Source: Clostridia bacterium | GTDB lineage: Bacteria > Bacillota > Clostridia > Oscillospirales > CAG-272 | Reading direction: 5' to 3' | NCBI GenBank assembly: GCA_017403155.1 | Contig: JAFQOP010000018.1 | Coordinates: 1 to 39,778, forward strand | Length of the DNA: 39,778 nucleotides | Shown: piece after piece, positions 14,515 through 23,626 of the stretch | How positions within the stretch are numbered: the stretch's first letter is position 1 | Layout of the letters: each line of letters starts with the position of its first letter | The notes under the pieces: generated by a model | Told to the model about the DNA's origin: nothing | Seen by the model: the letters and a program-made list of their open reading frames with translations, nothing else | The model's database searches: none | Position numbers and translations under genes: made by a program

Positions 14515-16095
14515 ATGCTAAACTATGCTATACTCAGAGACAAAATACTTGGCTGCTTTAACGGAAAGAATGCGGGCGGTGCGCTTGGTGCGCCCTTTGA
14601 GCAGCTTTCTCGCCGCACAAACGACGTCAGCTACTACGTTCAGGAGAATATAGAGGGCAACCCACCGCCAAACGACGACCTTGACCTCCAGCTCGTCTGG
14701 CTTTATGCGGCAGAGAAATACGGTGCGAGAGTTAATTCGCACAACCTTGCCGACTGCTGGACAACCTTCATTACCCCCGACTGGGCAGAGTATGGCGCGG
14801 CAAAGCGCAATCTTGCCGCAGGAATGCTGCCTCCGCTCTCGGGCAGCGTAGGGAATATATACCGCGACTCTAACGGTGCGTGGATACGCACCGAGATATG
14901 GGCGTGTCTTGCGCCCGCACATCCCGACGTTGCGGTTCGCTATGCTATCGAGGATGCGATAGTCGACCACTCCGAGGAGGGTGTGTATGCAACGGCATTC
15001 TGTGCCGCGCTTGAGAGCTCGGCGTTCGTATGCTCGGATGTCAGAGAGCTTCTCGACATTGCCGCAACCTACCTTCCCGAGACCTCTGCCTGCCGCGATG
15101 CGGTGGATATTGCCAAGTCCTCTTATGCCGAGGGGGCAGACTGGGAGAGCTGCCGAAAGCGTATACTTGCCAAATACACTCCCTCCTTTGGTGTCGGTCA
15201 TTCCAAGCTCGGTGTGGTAAAGGACGAGTTCGTCGGCTTGGAGCGTCCCGGCTACGATGCGCCCGCGCACGTCGGCTTCGTTGCACTCTCACTTCTTTAC
15301 GGTGAGGGCGATTTTGAAAAAACAATCTGCATAGCCACAAACTGCGGCGAGGATACCGACTGCACGGCGGGTACGGTTGGAGCCGTTTTCGGTATTATTC
15401 ACGGTGACACGGCAATGCCCGAAAAATGGATGAAGCCCCTCGGCGGAATTATCAACACCTGCTGTATCGAGCTTAACGGCGGACTCGTCATTCCCAAAAC
15501 CACAGAAGAGTTTACAGACAGGATTATGCGCCTTATCCCGACGTTTCTCTCCCACAAGGTGCTTGACACAAGGGACGGCGACTATAAGCTGACTCCTGCC
15601 GACAGCCTCACCTGCGCGCCCGAGTGCGCTTACGTGCCCGAGGTCCTCGGCCACAACAAGGATTGCCGCCTCACCGTCAAGGAGCTTCTTTCTCTGTCTC
15701 CCTATGCCGTAAGACACGAGTTCTTTAATTTCGGTGTCATCCTCGATTATGCCGACGAGCCGTTTGTAAAGCAGGGCGACGAGCGCACCCTTACGCTTTA
15801 TCTGTACGACGTTATGGACGGCAGTGTCAGAGGTCACTTTGCGAATATCAGAATATATACCGACGAGGGAATAACCCTTCCGCTCGGTAACTACATAAGC
15901 GCACCCGTCTTTACAACGTATACCACGAAGACGAAGCTCGAGGTGCCCGTAAGAGTAGAGAAGATTACCTCTCCTAAAATGAACGTTATTTTCGATATCT
16001 CCTTTGAGGGCAGAGCTACCTCCGCACTTGTGAAGGCAACCCTCTACGCAGGAGGATATACCTCCGTTTGTGCCAAGCGCCCCGATATAAAATAA
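14515..16095 (+). CDS. ADP-ribosylglycohydrolase family protein
   Basis: 526 residues. The N-terminal ~330 match the all-helical ADP-ribosylglycohydrolase (DraG/ARH) fold: DKILGCFNGKNAGGALGAPF (9-28), the metal-site Asp pair in PPPNDDLDLQ, and CGEDTDCTAGTVGAVFG carrying the other magnesium ligands. The C-terminal ~190 residues look like a beta-rich accessory domain. DraG-type enzymes remove ADP-ribose from proteins; many long members in gut bacteria occur among carbohydrate genes and may act on other N- or O-glycosides, so the substrate is open. It is convergent with the MBL/SGNH/fucosidase operon and shares its terminator. RBS AGGAGA. Confidence 0.85.
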   Translation: MLNYAILRDKILGCFNGKNAGGALGAPFEQLSRRTNDVSYYVQENIEGNPPPNDDLDLQLVWLYAAEKYGARVNSHNLADCWTTFITPDWAEYGAAKRNLAAGMLPPLSGSVGNIYRDSNGAWIRTEIWACLAPAHPDVAVRYAIEDAIVDHSEEGVYATAFCAALESSAFVCSDVRELLDIAATYLPETSACRDAVDIAKSSYAEGADWESCRKRILAKYTPSFGVGHSKLGVVKDEFVGLERPGYDAPAHVGFVALSLLYGEGDFEKTICIATNCGEDTDCTAGTVGAVFGIIHGDTAMPEKWMKPLGGIINTCCIELNGGLVIPKTTEEFTDRIMRLIPTFLSHKVLDTRDGDYKLTPADSLTCAPECAYVPEVLGHNKDCRLTVKELLSLSPYAVRHEFFNFGVILDYADEPFVKQGDERTLTLYLYDVMDGSVRGHFANIRIYTDEGITLPLGNYISAPVFTTYTTKTKLEVPVRVEKITSPKMNVIFDISFEGRATSALVKATLYAGGYTSVCAKRPDIK

Positions 16096-16116
16096 AAGCC
16101 TTTTCGGATATAAAGA

Positions 16117-16154
16117 AAAAGAGAAAATTGCAGCCTGCAATTTTCTCTTTTTTT
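16117..16154. terminator. Bidirectional terminator between convergent genes
   Basis: GAGAAAATTGCA (16121-16132) pairs with TGCAATTTTCTC (16136-16147), flanked by A run and T run, between the ADP-ribosylglycohydrolase stop and the MBL gene stop. Confidence 0.88.
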
Positions 16155-16161
16155 ATTGCTT

Positions 16162-17004
16162 TTATAGCGTAACGGTAAGCCCGTCGTATGTAACAGCAAA
16201 GCCGTACTTGCTCCTTGCCACCTCCGCCAGCTCGTCGTAAATCATTCCGCCGTTGTGCGAAAAATGCGTGTAATAGAGCGCGGCGCCATCCTTTAGCAGT
16301 CCCCCCTCGGCAAATCTGTCGGCAATCCTGCGTCCCTCTGACATAGACATATGAACGTAATAATTAAATTCGTTGTCACATTTGGTGCAGTCCAGGCAGA
16401 GCAGGTCGATTTTTTTGCCCTCCCTCGCGAGAAAGGCGTCTGTCTCCTCGGAGAAAAAGCCCGTATCCGTTCCGTAGAAAAAAGCCTTGCCGTCCTCTTC
16501 TATAAGGTATATAAGAGCCTCGCCACAGCTTGCGTGAACGGCGGGGAGCGCCGTGACGGTATATTTACCGACGGGAAACGTGGTATACGGCTCTACAACA
16601 ATAAACTCGAAGCGCTTTCCAAGACTTTTCTTATCGAGTCCTCTTGCCGTGATGCATTTTTGCATAATGTCATAAGCGACAGAGCTGAGATATATCCTCA
16701 GTTTTTCTGTCCTGACGTTATATGCAATCCCCTCAAAGCGCGAGAAAAAATCCTCAAAGGTGAAGTGGTCGTCGTGGGCGTGGGTAATCAGCACGTGCTC
16801 GACGTTGCTAAGGGTTTTTCCAACGTTTATAAAGTTAGAGTAGCTGTCCCCCGAAAAGTCTATAAGCAAATCGTCGTTGATAAGCACCTGAGAGCGCCTC
16901 ATAATATTTCGTCCGCCTGCCGCTAAGGCGCGCCTGCAGGTGTCGCAAGCACAGAACATGGCAGGTATTCTCTCTGCAGCAGTTCCTAAAAATTGTAATT
17001 TCAT
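16162..17004 (-). CDS. MBL-fold metallo-hydrolase (PhnP-like)
   Basis: 280 residues. The zinc motif THAHDDH (H75, H77, D79, H80) and TDTGF further on define a metallo-beta-lactamase fold. The N-terminal CACDTC (C18, C20, C23) resembles the extra structural zinc site of PhnP-type phosphodiesterases, which cleave ribosyl cyclic phosphates; no phosphonate genes are nearby, so the substrate is unknown. Last gene of the three-gene fucosidase operon (46 bases after the SGNH gene). RBS AGAGGG. Cytoplasmic. Confidence 0.8.
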   Translation of the reverse strand: MKLQFLGTAAERIPAMFCACDTCRRALAAGGRNIMRRSQVLINDDLLIDFSGDSYSNFINVGKTLSNVEHVLITHAHDDHFTFEDFFSRFEGIAYNVRTEKLRIYLSSVAYDIMQKCITARGLDKKSLGKRFEFIVVEPYTTFPVGKYTVTALPAVHASCGEALIYLIEEDGKAFFYGTDTGFFSEETDAFLAREGKKIDLLCLDCTKCDNEFNYYVHMSMSEGRRIADRFAEGGLLKDGAALYYTHFSHNGGMIYDELAEVARSKYGFAVTYDGLTVTL

Positions 17005-17050
17005 TATCTCATCCCTCTGATAAAAATTGTTTTACAAGGAGGCAACCGAC

Positions 17051-18100
17051 TTACCTGTGCGGCAGCGCCTTGAGCATGGAGATTATAGCATTAGCTATGG
17101 CAACAAATCCGACGTCACCGGGGTGGATGTTGTCGGTCAGGGCGTTGTCCCTGACGGGCAGAAGAATCTCCGAGCCCGAAAGGAAATACACGTTTTTATC
17201 CCCGTTCTGTACTGCGTTTTTATAGGTGGTGTAAATTATTTGCTCTCTCTTTTTGTCGCCGTCGTTGGGGTATGGCTTCGGCGCCGACATAATTATTATC
17301 GGAAGTGAGGGCTTTGCCTCTCTTATTATTTTAAACATCCTCTCGTGCGTTGCCGCAAGATGCTCGGCGCTTGGTGCGTTGTAGTCGTAGTCATATACAA
17401 ATGCCGACATATCGAGTCCTGCTATGTACCTTGCCATAGCCTCCTCGCCAAGCGCGTTGCCTGCAAAGCCGAGATTGATAAAATCGGAGTCAAGCGCTCG
17501 GCTGACTATGTTTTCATAAGCGTTTCCGGGGCGCGAGGCGCAGGCACCCTGAGTGGTTGACGAGCCGTAAAATACTATGGGCAGCTCTTGCGTATAGCGC
17601 CCCCCTTTCGCTATTTTCGAGCCTCTTGCAACACCTATCAGAAGTCGCTTGACGTCACTGCAAATAGGGAAGTTTACCGTATATTCGTGTATTTTCCCGT
17701 CGTCAAACGGAACCTTGACTACACTCTCATAGGACTCGGTTGCGTGGAAGGGCGGAACGAACACACCAACGAATCTACCGCCGGAATATATATCAAAGCC
17801 CATCGTTGTGCTAAAGGAGTAATTCGGCAATTTTGCTACTCTGTTGTATTCGGCAATGATTGCAATTTTTGGGCTGTCGGTAGCAAAGCAAACGCGCCCA
17901 CCTGCCGTTTCGTATGATATTTCAAAAACGTTTTCCGATATTTTTCGTGCCTCGTCGGGATTGATTCTGCTGAATCCTCCGTCGGTGCTTTTTATACCGT
18001 AAAGGTCAAAGCCCGTCGCATCGTAAAAGGTAAATCCGTCCTTATCTATGCTGACGGGAACTATAAAATTTTTATCAAGAATTTTTTCTGTGTTTGCCAT
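17051..18100 (-). CDS. GxDLY-domain SGNH esterase
   Basis: 349 residues in two parts. The N-terminal beta-sandwich carries GFDLYGI (30-36), the hallmark of the GxDLY N-terminal domain of SGNH hydrolases. The C-terminal flavodoxin-like hydrolase domain has block I FYGSSTTQG (Ser ~181), block II NLGFAGNA and block V DNIHPGD with the catalytic Asp/His. Expected to deacylate a sugar ester. No signal peptide, so it likely acts on imported oligosaccharides, next to the fucosidase encoded 21 bases upstream in the same operon. RBS AAGGAAA. Confidence 0.88.
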   Translation of the reverse strand: MANTEKILDKNFIVPVSIDKDGFTFYDATGFDLYGIKSTDGGFSRINPDEARKISENVFEISYETAGGRVCFATDSPKIAIIAEYNRVAKLPNYSFSTTMGFDIYSGGRFVGVFVPPFHATESYESVVKVPFDDGKIHEYTVNFPICSDVKRLLIGVARGSKIAKGGRYTQELPIVFYGSSTTQGACASRPGNAYENIVSRALDSDFINLGFAGNALGEEAMARYIAGLDMSAFVYDYDYNAPSAEHLAATHERMFKIIREAKPSLPIIIMSAPKPYPNDGDKKREQIIYTTYKNAVQNGDKNVYFLSGSEILLPVRDNALTDNIHPGDVGFVAIANAIISMLKALPHR

Positions 18101-18121
18101 GGCATTTCCTTGCTTTTTTCA

Positions 18122-19804
18122 TTACTGAACTACTATATCGGGCTCGGTGGAAAAGCTCTTTTCGTATTCTATCAATATCTGATACGAGGTTCTGATAGGC
18201 TCGGGGAGCTTGTGGACCACGCGGTACTTTTTGGCAACGCCCTCGCCAATGGGGTAATATTTCGAGCCGTCAAAGGCATAGAGAGTGTATTTTCCTCCGT
18301 GCCAATGTGCGGAGAAGGCAATAGTATCAAATGGGAAAATACCTCCGAACATAACACGCGCCGACTTATTATCCTCGGAGAAAATTATTTCCGCCGATTT
18401 CAGCCTTGCAAGGTTCGTCTTGCCCGAGTCTGTTGCACCGCGCTCGCCCTCGCTGTCATACACGTTGAGCGAGAGAGTGCGCAGAGTGAGGGGCTTTGCC
18501 GCACCGACGAGCGTGAGGCGAAGGTGCTTTTTGTCCGTTTTGTCGAACCTTACAGCGCGAAGATAGCCGACCGACGTTCCGCTGCAAAGGAGCTGCGGCT
18601 CGCCCGAGTCAATAGCCTCGAGCTTAAACTCGGTAATTCTCTCGCCAAGTCTGACAAACTCACCGAGAAGGAGAACGTTATATTCGGGTGTGCCCTCGGG
18701 CAGAAGAATGTCCACCGTGGCGCGCCCGTCGCCCGAGGCATAGAAAAGCCCGTCATCGGGGAGGGTAGCCTTGATTATATCGGTGGCGTCGCAGTGTTGG
18801 CTGCTTGCAGATAGCTCGGCGCCCCAAAGCAGGTTAACCGAGAGCATTTTTTCTATGCGCTTATGTGAGGTTATGGCGTTTTTTATATCCGCTCGCGGAA
18901 GCCTGCCTCTCCTGTCGGGCGGAATGTTGAGGAGCATCATAGCGTTGTTTCCGACAGAGCGGAACCAAAGCTCGTCGAGCTCCAGCGGTGTTTTTACCAG
19001 CTCGTCCTGCTCCTCGTGGTAAAACCAACCGGGACGGATGGACACGTCTACCTCCGCGGGGATATATCTCTCTCCCTTCAGCCTGCCCGTATTGAGCACG
19101 CCAACGTCCTCTACAAAAAGGTCGTTTTCATCAATCGAGGCATAGTGCGTCCTTCCTGCAAAGCCTGCCTCGTTTCCTACCCAACGCAGGCTGACGTACG
19201 GTGTTGCACCCATAGAGCCGAAAATCTGTGCTGTTGGCTGATACTTCTTAATAAGATATGCCCAACGCCCCCAGTCATACGGTGTTTCTCGGCTTCCCGC
19301 GCCGTCCCACCAAATTTCGTCAATTTTGCCGTAGCCCGTCAGAAGCTCGGTGAGCTGATTTGCGTAGTAAACACTGTATTCGGCAGTGCCCCAATAGGGA
19401 GAATGCCTGTCCCAGGGGGAGATATATATACCCACCTTCATATTATATTCGTGGCAGGCGTCGGTAAACTCGCGTATAATGTCGCCGCGCCCGTTCTTAT
19501 ATGGGCTGTTTTTTATCGAGTGGGTAGTGTATTCGGAGGGCCAAAGGCAGAAGCCGTCGTGGTGCTTTGCCGTGATTATCGCGAGCTTAAAGCCCGCAGC
19601 CCTAGCGTCGCTTATCCACTCGCGCACGTTGCAGTCGGTTGGATTGAAGCTCTCCTCCATCTCACTGCCGTCGCCCCATTCCTTGTTGCAGAAGGTGTTA
19701 GTGCCAAAGTGGAAGAAAATCTTTTTGCCAAGCTCCATATGTGCCAGCTGCTCCTCCGTCGGCACCTGACCGAACGGGGCTATTCCGTAAAATTCTTCGT
19801 ACAT
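18122..19804 (-). CDS. Alpha-L-fucosidase, GH29
   Basis: 560 residues. GH29 barrel: FFHFGTNTF (30-38), ITAKHHDGFCLWPS (77-90), the conserved HSIKNSPYKNG segment, and the nucleophile Asp167 in IDEIWWDGAG. A C-terminal beta-sandwich (from ~330) follows, as in GH29 enzymes active on branched Lewis-type or plant fucosides. No signal peptide, hence cytoplasmic. Hydrolyses alpha-L-fucosyl residues with retention. First gene of an operon with the SGNH esterase and MBL protein, preceded by a ~120-base leader. RBS AAAGGAG. Confidence 0.9.
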   Translation of the reverse strand: MYEEFYGIAPFGQVPTEEQLAHMELGKKIFFHFGTNTFCNKEWGDGSEMEESFNPTDCNVREWISDARAAGFKLAIITAKHHDGFCLWPSEYTTHSIKNSPYKNGRGDIIREFTDACHEYNMKVGIYISPWDRHSPYWGTAEYSVYYANQLTELLTGYGKIDEIWWDGAGSRETPYDWGRWAYLIKKYQPTAQIFGSMGATPYVSLRWVGNEAGFAGRTHYASIDENDLFVEDVGVLNTGRLKGERYIPAEVDVSIRPGWFYHEEQDELVKTPLELDELWFRSVGNNAMMLLNIPPDRRGRLPRADIKNAITSHKRIEKMLSVNLLWGAELSASSQHCDATDIIKATLPDDGLFYASGDGRATVDILLPEGTPEYNVLLLGEFVRLGERITEFKLEAIDSGEPQLLCSGTSVGYLRAVRFDKTDKKHLRLTLVGAAKPLTLRTLSLNVYDSEGERGATDSGKTNLARLKSAEIIFSEDNKSARVMFGGIFPFDTIAFSAHWHGGKYTLYAFDGSKYYPIGEGVAKKYRVVHKLPEPIRTSYQILIEYEKSFSTEPDIVVQ

Positions 19805-19927
19805 AATGATGGTCTCCTTTTGGATGCTTTCTCGGGCTGTATCGGTAAGAAATTATTCAGTGCGTGGCTCTGCCACCTCTCATAATACCTGCCACCTCGA
19901 ACAGCGTGTAGCGGCAGGGTGCTACCG
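19805..19927 (-). promoter_or_regulatory. Long structured 5' leader of the fucosidase operon
   Basis: From the predicted +1 (about 19927) to the ATG. It can close on itself through CTCGG at the 5' end and CCGAG near the RBS, and contains GTAGC/GCTAC, CCTGCC/GGCAGG and GTGGC/GCCAC pairs plus a direct repeat, CTGCCACCT on the plus strand at 19870-19878 and 19889-19897. No known riboswitch is recognised. Confidence 0.4.
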
Positions 19928-19933
19928 AGCCAT

Positions 19934-19962
19934 ATTTTATCACGTTTTGCTTGATTTGTAAA
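19934..19962 (-). promoter_or_regulatory. Sigma-A promoter of the fucosidase operon
   Basis: Minus strand TTTACA (19957-19962), 17-bp spacer, TAAAAT (19934-19939). Confidence 0.78.
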
Positions 19963-20027
19963 TGCTTTTAAGAAAAATATAGCGCGCCTTCAGGCGGCGC
20001 GGCGGTGAAAAATACTAAAAAAACAGA

Positions 20028-20071
20028 AAACGGCAGAGGTACGAATGGTGCGTATCTCTACCGTTTTTTTT
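20028..20071. terminator. Terminator after the DUF2264 operon
   Basis: AACGG-AGAG-TACG arms (about 20029-20042) pair with CGTATCTCTACCGTT (20051-20065). Runs of T on both strands make it usable from either side; it lies at the stop codon of the acyltransferase gene. Confidence 0.8.
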
Positions 20072-20873
20072 ATTTTGTAATATCAATAAGTCCGCGACAG
20101 TCGTAGAATATCCGTCCTGCCATAGCCTCCTCGCGCAGCTGTGTCTGAAATCTGCCGACGGGTGTGATGTCGGGCAGCTGCTCTCGCGTGGCTCCGTTCT
20201 GAAAAACGAATCTGATTATATTGTCGCTTTCGTGGCGCGCAACGATTTCAAAGAGGGAGGCAAACCTCAATATATTGCTCCCCGTGCCGACAAGGTCGGC
20301 AATGGAGTTGTCGAGCAGCCAGGAGTAGCAGGATATATAGCGGTACTTATACTCGGGGAAGTGCCTTGCTATAAAGCTCTTTGCCTCCTCAATGGAGCGA
20401 ACGCAGTAGCCGTATTCCAATGGCTCACCTGCAGGCACGTGAAGCGCAACTATGCTATCCCCCTTTTTAAGACCCTTGCACGGAACGTCGGCAGGGGAGG
20501 GAATGAGGTCAAAATAAAACCTGCCTATCCTGAAACGCTCACACGAGAGATAGAGCCTGAACCAGCTCACGTCTCCAACGAGGAAATTTCCCTTCTCAAG
20601 ATAAGTGCCTTCAATCCTCGTCCTTATCTGGCTGACAAGCCTGTCGAAGACAGAGGAGTCTATGCCGCGCGCGGTATATTCGTCCTGCATCCGTTCGAGA
20701 AGGTAGAGAAGGATAAGAGCCGTTTTCTCACCCTCACCGCCGCTTAAATCGGCATTGTGCGCAGTCAGCTCGGCGGTGGGGAGCTCCCCCTCGAGAAGAG
20801 CAAGGAAGGCGCTGTCAAGCCGCCTGTCAAATCCGAGAGCGGAGTACCATTTTTGTATTATATTCTTTATCAT
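20070..20873 (-). CDS. Acyltransferase-like protein (NAT_N / GNAT_C type)
   Basis: 267 residues. The second half contains IVALHVPAGEPLEYGYCVRS, FIARHFPEYKYRYISCYSWL and SNILRFASLFEIV, which fit the GNAT_C domain of a little-studied family annotated as acyltransferase domain proteins (NAT_N + GNAT_C, about 270-300 residues). Catalysis is not demonstrated. Third gene of the DUF2264/PHP operon, 30 bases after PHP. The start is weakly supported: no clear Shine-Dalgarno lies before the ATG at 20873, so translation may be coupled. Cytoplasmic. Confidence 0.7.
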   Translation of the reverse strand: MIKNIIQKWYSALGFDRRLDSAFLALLEGELPTAELTAHNADLSGGEGEKTALILLYLLERMQDEYTARGIDSSVFDRLVSQIRTRIEGTYLEKGNFLVGDVSWFRLYLSCERFRIGRFYFDLIPSPADVPCKGLKKGDSIVALHVPAGEPLEYGYCVRSIEEAKSFIARHFPEYKYRYISCYSWLLDNSIADLVGTGSNILRFASLFEIVARHESDNIIRFVFQNGATREQLPDITPVGRFQTQLREEAMAGRIFYDCRGLIDITK

Positions 20874-20903
20874 AATTTTCAGTAAGCAGGGCTTTCCACA
20901 TCC

Positions 20904-21851
20904 CTAAATTTCATCCGCAAAGTAAGCCCTTGTATACGCCCTTTTACCGTCGGGGGCGGTAACCGTGACGCGGAAATACCTCTCGTCGGGTGCTGTGCGG
21001 TATGACGCCTCGGTAACAAGCTCGCCGCCCGTCTTTTCGGGCGTCACGTTTCTGCCTCTGCGCGACGAGGTGGAAAAACGCACACTCGCGGCAGGAGAGG
21101 TCTTGACTGTAACTGTTCCGTCCTCGATATACAGCTCGTGTATCTCGGGACCCTCGGAGGCATAGAAATCGCCTCTCTGAAGTGCGCGGAACACCGTCTC
21201 ATAGTCCAGCCCCTGTGCCTTTATCATAGCGAAGCCGCCGAAGGAGTCGTTGAAGTAGCGCGTGTTGTGGTTGTCGTCTGCTGCGACGCAGTATATGCGC
21301 TTGCCGCCTGCGAGCATATCGTCGTACTTGCTCTCGTTGTATTCGGGTGTTCCGCCCGCAATACAGTTGAAGTTGCTTATCTCGAGGCAGTCAAAGCCGT
21401 GAAAATTCATATAATCGTCGTATCTCTCGCGCGACCAGGTAGGATGATTGTAGGTAACGAAGAAGCCCTCCTCCTTCGCCTTCTTGATGAGGCTGTTCAC
21501 CTTCTCGCGTGAGTAGCCCTTGCCGAAATCTCTTGCCATCGGTGCCTCTGTAACGTCGGGGCTCGGAGCAAGCAGGCAGAGGTGACACACCTTTCTCCAC
21601 GCGTAATCGGGGTCGTCAATAATCTCCACGCAGCTCGCCTCATGCCCGTTGATAACGAGAAATTCCTCGTCGGTCAGCTCATTGTGCGTAACGAAGTTGT
21701 CGTGGTCGGTATAGGCAAAGACACTGTAGCCCTGCGCCTTGTACATTTCCTTCAGCTCCTCGGGCGTCCTCTCACCGTCCGAAACGGTGGAGTGGGAGTG
21801 CAGATTTGCCTTATAAAATTGTCCCTCCTTGGGCAAAAGATATTTTTTCAT
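20904..21851 (-). CDS. PHP-domain metal-dependent phosphoesterase
   Basis: 315 residues. PHP motifs: NLHSHSTVSDG (H18, H20, D25), AYTDHDN (D49, H50), TYNHPTW and CVAADDNHN, giving a full metal-binding set. The last ~80 residues are a beta-rich extension (IEDGTVTVKTSPAASVRFS...), common in PHP proteins from carbohydrate loci. Probably hydrolyses a phosphoester in the cytoplasm; substrate unknown. Middle gene of the operon, 21 bases after DUF2264. RBS AAAGGAG. Confidence 0.85.
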   Translation of the reverse strand: MKKYLLPKEGQFYKANLHSHSTVSDGERTPEELKEMYKAQGYSVFAYTDHDNFVTHNELTDEEFLVINGHEASCVEIIDDPDYAWRKVCHLCLLAPSPDVTEAPMARDFGKGYSREKVNSLIKKAKEEGFFVTYNHPTWSRERYDDYMNFHGFDCLEISNFNCIAGGTPEYNESKYDDMLAGGKRIYCVAADDNHNTRYFNDSFGGFAMIKAQGLDYETVFRALQRGDFYASEGPEIHELYIEDGTVTVKTSPAASVRFSTSSRRGRNVTPEKTGGELVTEASYRTAPDERYFRVTVTAPDGKRAYTRAYFADEI

Positions 21852-21872
21852 AGCTTTGTCTCCTTTAGCTTG

Positions 21873-23507
21873 TCAGGGATAAATAACCACGGTTTCTACC
21901 TCGTTTACACCCTTCGTGAAGGAGTATTTTACTGCCTTCATCTCGGTCTTGGGGTAGATGAGGTTGGAGTTTGGCTCGCAGGCGAGAGTAAGCTCCACGC
22001 CGCCCTCGCCGTGTATCTCTCCGCCGCCGCCCGGAGGTGTGGAAAAGGCGGTGTCGTAGGCTATGCAGTCAAAGTCGCACTCGACTCTGTGGCGTCTTAT
22101 GTGACCGACGTCGGTGGGTATAAGCGTTGTTTCAACCGATATTCCGCGACAGGGAGACCATCTCGAGTAGTGGGTGCCGTCCTCGGTCATACTGTATTCG
22201 TCGAGCCTCGTGCGGTAGAATATCCTTCCGTCAATATCGAAGGCGAGGGTGCTGTCGGGCGAGGCGTTATACATCGAGTCCATGCTGCGCGACACGCTGA
22301 AGGCATATCGGGTCGAATATGCGAATTTTGAATATTTCTCGGGCGCGTGTGTCATTCCCCAGGTTGCGTACTGACCGCCCGTGAGAGCCACGACATAGCC
22401 GTTAATCCTCTGCATTGTCATATATGCGCTCGGTATAGTCTTCATTTTTTCAAGCTCGGGCAGGGGAAGGGGCTCGGCACTGAAAAACTCGTCGTCCTCG
22501 TCCAGAGCGAGGAAAAGGAAGAACTTAAATGCCCAGTAGGGAGAGCCGTATGCGTTGTAATTCTCAGCCATATTGAGGTTGGGGTAGGCGTAGCCGACCG
22601 AGAGAATGCCGCCGTTGTCGAGAATGGGCTTGGACATCCACCATTCGAGGTGACGGGAGATAATACCCTTCATAACCCCGAGAGGGAAGGGCTTGACACC
22701 TGCCCACACGCAGGCGGAGAAGAAGGAGCACTGTGCAAAGCGGTAGGTGAGCGAGCGACCGAAGGCGAGCGCCGAGCCGTCCTCATCGATCCAGTAGACA
22801 AAGGATTTTGCAAACTCTGCCGCCCTATCCTTGAATATTTTTGAGTTCACGGGGTCCTCGTCCTCCATCACCTTTGCGTAGATGAGCGAGTAGAAGTGGA
22901 GGGCAAAGGCTATGTAGTAGTCCGATTGCTCGGTGTGACCGTCTCTGTACCAGCCGTCGGTGCGGTAGAAGCTGTGGCAAATCTCGACCGCCTCCCGAAG
23001 GCGCTCTCTGTCGTATGGCGCACCCACGTTTTTAAAGCCGAGGTTGACAAGCACGGGGAAGAGCTGCCAGTTGTTGTGGTTGAGAATTTTGCAGTTTACC
23101 TGCATAAGCCACTTATGGAAGTTTGCCTTCTCCCTCTCTGAAAGGGGGTCCCAAACGCGCTCGGGCGCGAGAATGAGAGCAAGACCGAGCGCCGCCATCT
23201 CAACGATAAGCTGGTCGCCCGACTCGGCGGGGATATCTCCCCAGTATTCGTCACTCTCGGGGTCGGTGCCGCTCGCGATGCCGCGACGGTATATCTCGTC
23301 AAACTCGCCTGCGGACTCACCGCTCGACCACAAGGGCGCAAGCCCCCACAGTATTCGTGCAAACGCCTCCATTCTCGCGGTCGAATCGGGGTAGACCGCC
23401 TCGGTGTGCCCGAGCTTGAGCCCTCCGCACCCCTTGGTATAATATTTTTTTAAGGGCTCGATAAGCCCGAGAAGACAGTCAGCAAAATCACGTCTTGAAT
23501 TAAACAT
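21873..23507 (-). CDS. DUF2264 protein (alpha/alpha-barrel, carbohydrate-active-like)
   Basis: 544 residues. Matches DUF2264 along its length: the opening RRDFADCLLGLIEPLKKYY, RMEAFARILWGLAPLW, HNNWQLFPVLVNLGFK, and QSDYYIAFALHFYSLIYAKV. The family has an (alpha/alpha)-barrel followed by a beta-rich part and is found in polysaccharide-use loci, possibly as lyases or hydrolases; activity is unproven. No signal peptide. First gene of an operon with PHP and acyltransferase genes. The RBS (GCGAGGT) is modest. Confidence 0.82.
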   Translation of the reverse strand: MFNSRRDFADCLLGLIEPLKKYYTKGCGGLKLGHTEAVYPDSTARMEAFARILWGLAPLWSSGESAGEFDEIYRRGIASGTDPESDEYWGDIPAESGDQLIVEMAALGLALILAPERVWDPLSEREKANFHKWLMQVNCKILNHNNWQLFPVLVNLGFKNVGAPYDRERLREAVEICHSFYRTDGWYRDGHTEQSDYYIAFALHFYSLIYAKVMEDEDPVNSKIFKDRAAEFAKSFVYWIDEDGSALAFGRSLTYRFAQCSFFSACVWAGVKPFPLGVMKGIISRHLEWWMSKPILDNGGILSVGYAYPNLNMAENYNAYGSPYWAFKFFLFLALDEDDEFFSAEPLPLPELEKMKTIPSAYMTMQRINGYVVALTGGQYATWGMTHAPEKYSKFAYSTRYAFSVSRSMDSMYNASPDSTLAFDIDGRIFYRTRLDEYSMTEDGTHYSRWSPCRGISVETTLIPTDVGHIRRHRVECDFDCIAYDTAFSTPPGGGGEIHGEGGVELTLACEPNSNLIYPKTEMKAVKYSFTKGVNEVETVVIYP

Positions 23508-23538
23508 AACGTACCTCGCTCATAAAATTTATACCTAG

Positions 23539-23567
23539 ATTTTAGCACAAATATATCTGTTTGTAAA
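23539..23567 (-). promoter_or_regulatory. Sigma-A promoter of the DUF2264 operon
   Basis: Minus strand TTTACA (23562-23567), 17-bp spacer, TAAAAT (23539-23544), about 35 bases before the ATG. Confidence 0.78.
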
Positions 23568-23587
23568 GATATTTAGCGCAAAAGAAA

Positions 23588-23616
23588 AGCGAGCCGTCAA
23601 AAAAACGGCTCGCTGA
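23588..23616 (-). terminator. Terminator of the second AraC gene
   Basis: AGCGAGCCGT (23589-23598) pairs with ACGGCTCGCT (23605-23614). On the minus strand TTTTCTTTT follows. It sits just behind the AraC stop codon. Confidence 0.82.
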
Positions 23617-23626
23617 TTGATGCTGT

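Noticed and set aside
14518-15270. 250-aa antisense ORF opposite the ADP-ribosylglycohydrolase
   Set aside because: Shadow of a recognised gene, without RBS or known motif.
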